The notes under the pieces were generated by a model. That model ran no database searches. It was given only the letters and a program-made list of their open reading frames with translations, and was not told where the DNA came from. A program made the position numbers and the translations under genes. DNA of 64,000 bases, taken from contig CM060733.1 in the NCBI GenBank assembly GCA_030704615.1, forward strand, positions 56,172,001 through 56,236,000. Reading direction: 5' to 3'. Of this stretch, positions 49,501-61,500 are shown piece after piece; position 1 is the stretch's first letter, and each line of letters starts with the position of its first letter. The stretch comes from Takakia lepidozioides. Taxonomy: Eukaryota; Streptophyta; Takakiopsida; Takakiales; Takakiaceae.

Positions 49501-52500
49501 TCTTCTAGCCAATGAGGATAATTACAGCCTGAATTGCCAAGCGTGCACTTATTTTTCATCAATTTGAGAATATGGAAATTGTAGTTGGTGTAAGGTGGTG
49601 TCTGAATGTAGATTGGTTGATGTGCAGTGCCTGGGTGAAGCGAGAAAATTTGACTTCATACAGAAAGTACCAAGAAGAGAACAGCAGACAGGTTGGCTGT
49701 CGACCCTATATAAAAGAATTCTAATCTCAGCAATGTATCGAATCATTTTTTATGAAGCAACATGTTTGGGTAAATTTTTTCTCGAGCACTTGTGAGTGCT
49801 GAGCTCCCCTAGGCTGTCTTGTGAATTAGGTGAGTTTTTGGAATTTACTCTCAGGCTTTTGAGAGTAAGTTTCCTGGGGAATATAGTTCAGCTTTAGCTA
49901 CAATTTGGTATTAACATTGGGCAGCCAGCCTACAGTAGATTTCCTTTTGGAGGAAGTGGGGGATAGAGTCTCTTCAAGCAGGATTCAGAAACATTTGGTG
50001 CTCAAGGACTTGTAGGCTCGCTTGTGAGCTGGATGAAATCTGAGTGACATTTGATGAGGATAAGCTTGTGTAATGGACGATATTGAGAAACATAAACCAG
50101 TCATTTCTTCTTTTCAAGAAGATAAACAAATCGTTGATCTCTCTTGCACCTCTTCTTTACTGAGGTGAACCTGGATCTTGGGACTTTTGATACGCAGAAC
50201 ATTTCAGACACTTTTGAGGCTGGCAATTTTGAGGTAGCTTTAAATGAGGTAATCGAAGAATTACGTCGTCGGCGTGCTGTGGAAGGCAGTCCCAGTGTTA
50301 AAGTATCATCTCAACATGAAGATGAGAGGGAATTTTCTGCAGACATCCAATCATCATCACCTGCAGCTACTGATGAAGAGGGCATTGACTGCCACTCAAT
50401 GTTAGTCAAAGAGAGGCCTGACTCATCAAGCAAGAAACAATTGAAGCATAGGGCAGAGATTGTGCAAGGGAAGCTGAAGCAAATGCGATTGAAGTCAGTG
50501 CATGGGAAGGATGAAGAGTTGAATGCTGGATGTTTGTTGTTGCAAACCAAAGGTAGGGGAGAGGACAAGAATATTAAGATGCAATTCAAGAGAAGGGAAA
50601 TGGAGAGGACTCACAAGCGAAAAAGGCCGGGCCATCAGGGTGCTGGTAAACAAGAGATGAGCTTGACTGCAACCAATGGCGAGGAGCAATTTCATGGAGC
50701 TTATCTGGAATCACCATCAAAAAAGTCGACGAGTGTACCTGGACGTCATCGGCAAGGTTTGGGGAAGAAGTTCAAGAAACATGCTTCAAGGTCTTTATAC
50801 AGAGATACGATGGGCAGTGATGGTTCGCCACGAGAAAAGAGGACAGGGGAGGATGGGGTGAGCTTCATTTCCTGTTTTTAGCATATTTTGAGGTGTTGTC
50901 ATCTTAAAGGTAAGGGTTGGTTTCATGCTTCCGAAGGGGGACTATAATGAGAGAGATCTTTGGTGTTCAGTAAATTTTGGGATTTCTTCAAGAGAGGACC
51001 TTCACATTGTACCCAATGCTGGTTGCGGGTCAGTGTTACAGATGGAGATCAAGGGTTGTGTGGTAACAGGGTGAGTTCATCTGTTATGGGTCTGTGGGGA
51101 TGGGGTGCAGTATTACTTTGACTGTGAGGTGTGTGGTATCGGCGGAAATCTGCTTTGCTGTGACTTGTGCCCCCGTGTGTACCATTTGCAATGCCTGATC
51201 CCACCTCTTAAGGTATTACCTTCGGACTACTTTTTGTGACGTTGTTTCTTCTCTATGACTCCACATTGTTATTATCTTCCTGGAAATCTCAGGATGTAAA
51301 GTGAGAATTGACTGTACTCACCCAGGTTTGTCCCACTGCTGGAGTGAACCTTCAGCGATGGTAGTGTCCAGTTCTGCTGTCCAGTGACCCTGCACTCAGC
51401 TAGAAAGAGCAGCAAACAGGCAGAGATGGGCGAGAAGAGAGTTCTGCTACAAACCATGTGGAATGAATCGCTCTCTCTCTCTCAGAGGCAGAGAGGAAAA
51501 GGAGATAGTGATAGCCCAATGTGCGGGCAACCGGGAGACAATATCCATTTTCTGGGGTATTCCCACCAGACAGTGACCCTCTTCAGGAACATCAAGAACA
51601 TGGTTCCTGCTCCTCTGTTCACCAACTTTCAAAATGTGGAGGCTTGGGCTGCTCACACACGGGAGATTGACGCTTGTTTGAAGGGCTTTCTAGAGGATTC
51701 TTGAAAGCCCTAACTAGTTGTTTTATATCAAGGTAAGTCATACTACTGGAGTGAGCCCCTCACAAAGGTAGTGTCTATTCCCTATGTCTCTGCCCACACT
51801 GGGCGGGGTCTGTTGCCACAAGGCTACGACAAACAAAATCTTATGAGTACATTCTCTCTCTCCAACATGGGTGAGGACCTTAAGGATGAGCTGAAGGGCC
51901 TACCTACCCTCAGCGCTAGACTGAAAGTTAAACTTAGGGCACAATAAAGAGATGCAGAGAGGAAAGGGAGATTTTCAAGGCCCGATGTGTGGGCGGCCTG
52001 AAGACAATGTCCTGTTACATTGTCTGGGGTATTCTCATCAGAAGGCAACACCATCAAGAACATAGTCCCTGCACATCTGTTCACCAACTTTCAAAATCTC
52101 GATGCTGAGCTTAAATCCCCAACCCCGTTGGGGTCTAATTGCTGGGCAGCTTACAGACAGCAGATTGATGCTTGTGTGAAGGGATTTCTAGAGGAAATCT
52201 GGAAAGCCCAAACCAATATACCAAGGTAATCCCCACTACTGGAGGGAGCCCCTCACAAATGTAGTGTCTTCCCTCTTGTTCTGTCCAAACTGGGCACGGG
52301 GTCTATGGCCACAAGGCTACGGCAAATACCGTCTCATGAGTACATTCTGTCTCTCTCCTCTTTGCATGAAGCACTTTTGTCTTCAGGTGTCTTTTGATGT
52401 GTTTTGTTTTGTTCTCCTGCTTGCTCGCAAGGTCCCACAGTTCTTCACGGTCTCTCTCTCTGTCCTTTGTATTATAGTTAGAGAGAGACACTACAGTCAC

Positions 52501-55500
52501 TTCAGAGGCTGCTCATCACTGGCAGAGGCTTCACGTTCGATGATCAGAATTTCATGGCAGCTGATCTCAATGAGGCACACCTTTTGATGCAGTGATTTAT
52601 AATGATTTCTAGATGTGTGTTTGTTAGGTATTAGTGTCAGTAAGCTCTTTGGGTTTTTGGTGGAGTCCAAATTCCTGTCTTTCTCTTGTACTTTTTTCTT
52701 CCCTATGAGCCCTCTGTGTCTTGTAGTTCTCTCCTGGCTGGTTTTGGCTGATAAGGTGGGTCATGTGTTTTTCCATTCATAAAGCGCACTCCTCCAGGCA
52801 AGTGGGTGTGCCCCATTTGCCGACAGCAGCCTGGGGCTTGCAATACTACTGAAAGTGGAATCGTGGAGGCTAAGCTGCGTTCCAAAGGTAGCAAAGGCAT
52901 TGAAGAACCAATGGTGGGCACTACCCATAAGGTGGGTTTTAAATTGTCTTTCCCCTTGAAAACTTTACATATCACCTGTTCTGGATAACCATATATCTTT
53001 TTGGTTAGATGGAAGTGCATCATACCAGTGTGATTACCATCTGTGAGGGAGAAAGTGGAACTCTGCTTCGTGTCCACAAATTTTTTCCAACATATGGAGA
53101 TAGAAGTTATGTATCAAATAGCTACTGTCTAGGAGCTCAGAGTTGAAAAGTTCATTCCTTCTGAACAGTGTCTAGTAAGGGAAATTTTATTATTAAGAAA
53201 CACGTTTACAAGGTTTTGGTAACGTTTGTAGAATTTGACATTTGGAAACAGGTTCAGAGGAGAGAGAGGCGTGGTAGACCCCCTTCAACATCAGAAGTGG
53301 TGAAGAGGAAAAGGGAAGATGTGGATACCAGACAACCAAGGAAGAGGGTGAAAGCCAAATTGGAAGAGAAAGGGAAAGTGGGAGGCCAGTTACTCTCCAA
53401 ATGTGGGTACTGTGGGGTTGTTGCAGCTCCCTTAAGAAGCTCAGGCTTGTGTGAGGAATGTGCTACTGAAATAGGAGATGACAGTGAACACCCACCTGCA
53501 CTGGCTTCTCAGGATCACTTGGGTCTGGGTCAACACGAGAGACAGGTGAACATGGTGCGAGAGTGGGAGCCCCTTGGTTTCTGTTGTATTTGGTCACTAG
53601 CTGGCCATGTAGGTTATGTTTTAATAAGACTGGGTACTGGTTGCTGTCATATCTTGGTCTTACCCCTCTTCGGCCATCTTGAGCTTTGCAGTCTATCTAC
53701 TGGCTTTGCTACCCTTTTGGTGGGCCTTGCTTTTTGCTGAAAAGTGGTAAGCTGGACCATTCTCCTGGTTTCTCTGCGTTTCCCTTGCTTCTAACTCTGT
53801 ATGGGTGATTTTGGGCTTGCAAGGCTTTTATTTTATTGATCTGTGTCTGGAGCGCTTCCCCTTCTCCTGACAAAAACAGAGACAGAAGAAAGAGAGTGAG
53901 AGGGACTTCCTAGACTTCGTGTGCTTGGGGTCCAGCACGAGACTTTCCACGACATCAGAGAAATAGTGACAGATAAGCAGAGAAAATGTGAAAGGAGAAA
54001 TTTGTGCATGGGTCCTTATGTGGACATGTTACTAAGCCCAATGTACTATCATGTTGTTTCAGACGTCGGGGAGGTGCCATACATGTGGAGAGCCGGGCTT
54101 GGTTGTTAACTGTGATGGGTGTCCGCGGGCCTTCCATAGAGGCTGCCTTGTCCCTCCTTTACGGGTACATGAATATCATTTTAGGATTTCCTTTGATCAA
54201 GTTAGCAGAAGTTGGCAGAAGTTTTGGTTGGATGAAAGAAGTCAAAGTTCTACCAGTTGTCTGGCAGTTGTTGAGCACAGGCACATAATCATAGGGTATG
54301 AGCCATCCTCTGACACAGAGGTTAAGTTCACTGCTTGGGTTATGTATCCAACTGATCAGTTTGGGTGCCATGCTTGTGGGGAGTCAGAGATTTTCAGTTG
54401 ACCAAGTTGTCGGTTGTCATTGGTCACATGGTGCATGAAAGTCATGTGCCTCTGTATGTTGTGCAGAGAGCACCGAGAGGGCAGTGGCTATGTCCAACAT
54501 GTGGACAGAGAAAACAGAAACGAGGCGACCTGCCTCTTCAGAGTGATGTTTCTCTTGAGGCAAGTAACCAGACCTATGGGAGCTAATTTGCTGAATTAGT
54601 TAGGTGAAAGCTTTAGAGTTCGATGTTTATTTCGATGTCAGTCTGTCAAGTTTCTTTTGATTACTTAATTTGTGAACCATTGTAGACACAACAGCCTGAA
54701 CTCTTGAACGTTATTGCCAGTCTCAAATCAAGAATTTGTGTTAAGATCAAGGTACAGAGTGGGTTGCTTTCTTTGACAAGAGCACCAGTATCTACAATCA
54801 GGAAAGCAAATTATTGTAATTAGTTGTTTAGACAAGCACCTACTCAGGCAGTCAGGAATTTTGAATCTGGTCTTTCTGGACCATCTGCTTTTAGCACTTT
54901 CTAGAAAGCTTGGCATTGTTCGCTCAGCATTGGCTTTCTTTGAGCTCAGAGCCTAAGAGACAGATTACTATGTTGAAAGCAGGTAGACCGAATTCTGGGT
55001 TGCCGGGTTGCTGGCAGACATTTGCTGATGTCTCCATTAGGGAGACAGAAAGAGGTGGTCAATAGGAGTGTTTCTAGCAAGGCAGGGGCTCTTGCCCACG
55101 GAGAGACCTCGGTCACAGTCGAAACTTCATCTTGTGGGCAGAAGTGTCAAACCTCTCAAGGCACTGCAAGGGCAATCCTGAATGGTTCGGAGATTCCCCC
55201 AGGGCAAGAGACAAGTCCTGGGCAAGAAAAGACAGGGAGAAAATGGGGGAATGAGGCTGATTTGGAAGGACTTCAGAAAGGGGAGTCAGGTGACCACAAA
55301 TCAGATGGAGCAGACACATTGGAAGGGGCAAGTCAGGAAAAGGGTGCAGTTTGGAAGGTAGTTAAAAGAGTAAGGGCAGTTGAGGCTGCAGCAGCCGGGG
55401 TAGGCACAACTTCAGAGAGAATCCACGCAACCACACCCATGGAGATAGACTCTGTTACAGGAAGGAAAACAGGTGATGAGGATTTCTATTGGCATGTCTC

Positions 55501-58500
55501 AGAACATCTATTGTATTTGTTGCTTTACCTTTCATATATATCAATCTTTGGACATCATTCCTTTCTTTAATCATGGGCACCACCTGCTTGGGGAACTATC
55601 CTTGTTTGTCGTTGCTCTGGCCTCCTTTTTGACACTTTGCTCTCAAAGGGGTAAGGCATTGTCTGTTGCTTGGCTTCTGGAAGTGTCCGAGATCCGCTTA
55701 TGATATTTGTGGACTAACTAAGAAATTGCTTACCAGATGGCATGTCAGATTCACCACAATCACAAGGAGACATTTCAGCTGACTTGCCGATGAAATGCTG
55801 TAAAGGACCAAAGGCTTGTGAGGCTGATTCAGGGAAGGACAGTGGTAAAGATGGAGTCCCTTGCCAGGTCTCACCAAAGACATATCATGGTACTGTGGAT
55901 GTGTCACCTGCCCCTGGTCAAGCAGGCATTACAGGTGAACTTCACACGCCATTGGTTATTGAACTAGGCGGGACTGACATCAACACGAGTCTCCAGGAGC
56001 TGTCGAAGGTGGATGCAGAGAATGAGTTAGATGGTAACCTTGGAATTTCCAAGGAAGAGATTACAGCTGATACTGGTCCACAGGATGCTAGAGAAGCAAA
56101 TGGCAGAGAAAAAGAGGATGTAACACTCCTAAACACAGGGTTGGTAGTTGAGATTGGGGTACAGGAAAGGCTCATGAAAGATGGTACCTCGGTCCTGGTT
56201 GAAGTCAAAGAAGAGAAGGTGGAACTTGAGTTTCTCGTCAAGTGGGCTGGCAGAGCCCACATACATAACGAATGGGTCGGTGAGAAGCGGCTGCGACTGC
56301 TATCGAAACGAAAGCTTGATAACTATAGAACCAAGTATGGGACACAATCCATGGTGCTAGCAGAGGATCAGTGGTCACAGCCACATCGCATTATTGCCCG
56401 GCGGGCAGTTCGCGGCCAGTCCATTGAAGTCCTGGTGAAGTGGTGTGGGTTGCCATATGATGAGTGCACTTGGGAGAAGGTGGATGATCATTTGGTTGTG
56501 AAATCTCAAGAGCTCCTCAAAGCATTTGATCGGTTTGAGGCTGAGGCTCTTAGGGGAGTAGGTAAGGTAGTCAAGAGAGGCTGTCGGCCGTCTGAGATTG
56601 AAGCTCTCACAGAGCAGCCAGAATGGCTGAAAGGAGGGTCGCTTTTTCCTCATCAGTTGGAAGCCTTGAACTGGCTAAGAAAGTGCTGGCATCGCCGGAA
56701 AAATGTCATCCTGGCTGACGAGATGGGGTTGGGAAAGACAATTTCAGCGTGTGCGTTTCTCTCTTCTCTCTATTGTGAGTTCAAGGCAAGGGCTCCTTGT
56801 CTGGTGCTTGTTCCTCTCTCCACCATGCCCAACTGGCTGGCAGAGTTCTCTCTATGGGCCCCTTTTCTGAATGTGATTGAGTACCATGGAAGCGCCAGGG
56901 CAAGAGCTATGATTCGCGAGTTTGAATGGCATGCCACACCCCCTGCTGGCTCTGGTCACCTTGGCAAACAAGTAAGCCCCCGCACCTACAAGTTCAATGT
57001 AATGCTGACCACTTATGAGATGGTCATTGCAGATTCTAGCCAGCTTCGAGCAGTGCCCTGGGAAGTCCTGATAGTGGACGAGGGACACCGGCTTAAAAAC
57101 TCGGAGAGCAAATTGTTCACTCTTCTCAACACCTATTCATTTGGACATCGGGTGCTTCTTACGGGTACACCTTTGCAAAACAATCTGGGTGAAATGTATA
57201 ATCTGCTCAACTTCTTACAACCAGACACATTTCCCTCCCTTGCTGCATTTCAAGATAAGTTCAGTGCTCTGAGCACGGCTGAACAAGTTGAGGAGTTAAA
57301 GAAGTTGGTGGCCCCACACATGTTACGACGGCTCAAGAAGGATGCAATGCAAAATATTCCCCCAAAGGTGGAGCGCGTAGTCCCTGTTGAGCTAACCTCC
57401 GTGCAGGCTGAGTACTATCGTGCTCTGTTGACAAAAAATTATCAGTTGCTGCGGCACGTTGGTGGGGGAAAGACTGGGGGCCAGCAGCAATCAATGCTTA
57501 ACATTGTCATGCAACTTCGCAAGGTTTGCAATCACCCTTACCTCCTAGCAGGATCTGAGCCTGAAGGAGGAAGCGCTGAATTCCTACAAGACATGCGCGT
57601 GAAGGCATCAGCAAAACTGACACTATTGCACTCCATGCTACAGATCCTGAAGCCACAAGGTCATCGCGTTCTAATATTTTCTCAAATGACCAAACTCTTG
57701 GATATATTGGAAGATTACCTGACATTCCAATTTGGTCATGAGAGTTATGAACGAGTTGATGGATCAGTGCCGGTTGCCGATCGCCAGACAGCAATTGCAA
57801 GATTTAATCAGGATCACTCTCGTTTTGTGTTTCTGTTGTCCACTCGCTCTTGTGGACTTGGCATCAATCTCGCAACGGCTGATACAGTGGTCATCTATGA
57901 TTCTGACTTCAATCCACATGCAGACATTCAAGCTATGAACCGTGCCCATCGTATTGGTCAGTCTAAAACTTTGTTGGTATACAGATTGGTTGTACGTGCC
58001 AGCGTGGAGGAGCGAATTTTACAGCTTGCAAAGAAAAAACTCATGCTGGACCACTTGTTTGCAAACAAATCAGGGTCCCAGAAAGAGGTGGAAGACATTT
58101 TACGTTGGGGCACTGAAGAGCTTTTTCAGGAAGGTGGTAGTTCCCCACTCGAGGAACTGGCGTTGGCATCAAACGGATGTGAAGGATCGGATATTGACTG
58201 TGCTGTTGATGGAGAGATAAAACAGGAGAGAGTAGGTGGGCCCTTGAGTTTGAACGAAGTGACAGTAACTGAGGGGACTGGTGACAAACAGAGGAGGAGA
58301 GTCGGCGGTCTTGGTGATGTCTATGAAGATATATGCCATAAGAAAGATGGGCGTTCAAAGAGTGTTTGGGATGATGCTTCTGTGGCCCGTCTCTTAGACA
58401 GGTCAGAGATTGGGACCAGCAATGTGGAATTGACAGAGGGTGAACAAGAAAATGACCTCCTTGGTTCTCTTAAGGTGAAGCTCCATACCCATGCCAAAGA

Positions 58501-61500
58501 GAAATGGTCAAATTGCTTCAAGATCATAAGGAGCCCTAGATCTTAGGCATTCATTTATTGAGGACAATAATAACAAGATGCCAGTATTACACATATGAGC
58601 TATTTCTAGCAGTAGCTAAAATCTGAGGGGACAGTTGTCCTTATTCCCTAATTCTACTTAGGAATTTGGAGAGATGTTCAACTGCGTTATGTCACACCAA
58701 CACTGTGCCTTACTGGTGGCAACAGACTTGGGATTGGAACGAACAAGATACTTTGGAGGAGGTAGAAGTGGAGGAAGTGCCCATGAAGGATGCTGAAGTG
58801 GTAGCTAGCAGACCTGGCACAACAGAGGAGGAAAACAAATGGGAGAAGCTTTTGCGTACCAGGTAACTCTCAACAAGTAGACATTCTTTTCGGCTTTGTA
58901 GTATGGACATGTAACTGGACTCCCAAGTACAGTTTAGGTGATGAGCTGACCATCTATCATCTCCTGTTCACACGTAGGTGGGAGAAGTTACAGACAGAGG
59001 AAGAAGCAGCACTGGGGCGGGGTAAGCGCCAGCGTAAAGTAGTGTCCTACAATGAAGCTGTTCCAGTCAAGTCAGCAGAAACTTCTAATGACGTAAGCTT
59101 CCTATCGCCATTTTGGTGTTATGGTATTGTTTGTGGGATTGTTAATCTTGGATGTTCTCTGTTGCCAAAATCCTTTTAGAATTATTGTTGGGTGCAACCT
59201 ATTTTCTTGTGGGTAAAGTCCTTGCCAGGTGACAATGACAAAGATGAGAACGAGGGGTTGTGAAATCGGCTGACAATTAGTTACGATGAAATCCAAGTGG
59301 GCCACGGGTTGTTTGTTTGTATGTAGGGACTTCCCAGTGTTGAATAGGCAAGTTTTAGAGGGTTTCCAAAGTTGAGCAGGAAGAGAATTTAATAAATATA
59401 CCACATCACATTCTTACCGTGGATGGCAGCACTCCGAGGAGGAAGAAGGGGAGCAGAACGGCACATCTGAGTCAGCACCAGAGCCTGAGTACACAGCTGC
59501 TGGTCGAGCTCTCAAGCAGAAACTGTGAGTGGCTGTCCAGCACCCCTAATGTCCGATTGGATTGACCTCATTATGCGAGATTCGCATTTGCTTGGGGTCC
59601 CTTGGAATTAAGAGAGTTTCACCCAAGGTGGATGGTTAAACCCAACCTCTGACCCACCCATGGCTAAGCAAAGCCGGCTGATGATTTGTGAGTCAGATGG
59701 CTGAGACAAGGAATCTGCCATTGAACTAAAGGAATTGGGACTGATTGAAGGACAGACTAGATCAAGTTCCTAGGGCAGTACATCGGTGAGCCTATGCAAA
59801 GATTAGAGCTGAAGTAGACTGATTGTTAAGACATTTGGCTCCACTTCAAGGTCTGGATCTGCCAAGAACACCTGTCTCGAGATGCTCGACAAGGAACTGA
59901 TATGACCTCCTTTTGGGACCACCTGGGGACCAACAGTGAGTCACATCTTGGCAGTGGTCTTGACTAACAATGACTTTTCAGAGTTCAAGCACCGATAGCT
60001 ACTAAAGAAGTTGTGCTTGATATTCTTTCTTACTGCTTTTGTCTGGAACTATGTAGGAGCAGATGGAGATAATAGCTGCCATGGTTGTCTGCAGGGCCAC
60101 GCTACGTGCGAGGCAGAAAGATCGTATACTGAAGGGTAAGGAAGCTCAAGCAAGTGCTGTTGAGAATGATGCAGTCATGGTGGCGAACAATGGGACAGAC
60201 AGAGCTTTAACTACACATATTGGGACAACCGATCATTGGCCACTTGCAGGTGCAGGGGACAATCAGAGGTCACAGTCTTTGGATGGTCCAAGATTTTCAG
60301 ACAGTTTGCCAGGAAGCACTCAACCATCTATGTGTAAGACTCAAGTAGAAGGACTAGGATTCAGCAACTATCCAATCAATGTGGAGCTTTATCGAAAAGG
60401 CAATGCCTCTTATCCCCACCGGGTCTATACCGTCCCAGGAATCCCAGTAGGACCATCTCCCACAACAACGGGAGGCTTGGGAACCTCTATAGCTTCTGAT
60501 CACGCTCAGCATCAATTAAGACAACCTGGTGCTCCTTTACTGACTGGGAATTTTTCAGGGAATTCCAGAGGCAGTTTGGTTTCTTTTGGAAGGGGACCAA
60601 TGTCTGATATCAGACCAGAGTCTCTGGTCCTCCCTTCCATCTCTCCTGCGTTGCAGTCTAGTCTGGGAAACCAAAGCGTACGTGAACTTTTACCACCATT
60701 GCCTCAAGGTTCAGGGTTCCAGTTTAGGAGTTCTTCCCCACACAACCTTATGCCCCCACCTCTCCTTTCTGATATTTCATTCATGCACAGTGGAGGTGGC
60801 GTGCAGTCGCACGGCTCTGTGAGTCAGCCACCAACACCATCTTCTCAAGGGGTTGTTCCGAGTGGGTCTCCAGCATCAAGTGATGAAGTGAAACACAGTT
60901 ATGGTCTCGGAGAGGGTGTGAGACAGGTGCCTGAGCCTCAGGAAACTCTGACCGTGCCTGCTGGTCTTCAGTTTTCAGAGTACATTCAGAGGAAAAACCT
61001 TGGCAGGGATTCAAACAGCTCTGGGGTGTCGGTATGTGCATTAACTTTGCTCCTAGCTCACACGCATCTCTTAATAGTGCTTGCAACCTTTGCTAACATA
61101 TCTGTGGTTGATTAATGTCTGTGCATGTTTTGCTTACCACTGGATTATAAGAAGGGTGGTCAACTCAAGTCGGAGGTCCTGTAATAACAAGTTGACCTTT
61201 ACTGATTGTTTGTTGTTTATGTAGGCACTAATGGGACGCTGTGGTACGATGGACTCCAATCTGCCTAAAGATGGCATGTACGCTTCCTTTATGCAAAATG
61301 CCCGAAGGCAAGATGGAAACCAGAAAGACGGGGTTTTGCCATCCGCTTCTGCAGAGGAGAGGACGATATCACAGTTGCTGTCTAGGAGTTTGGGCCCCAA
61401 TTTTCTCGGGGATGGTCAACGAACTGCACCACTGAATCAGGGGTCGGCAAATATATCAATGTCTACAGGGTATAGGGGCTTGGCTTTATCTAGCCACGAA

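Noticed and set aside
56375-57088. Minus-strand open frames across the CHD exon
   Set aside because: They are shadows of the plus-strand SNF2 coding sequence.
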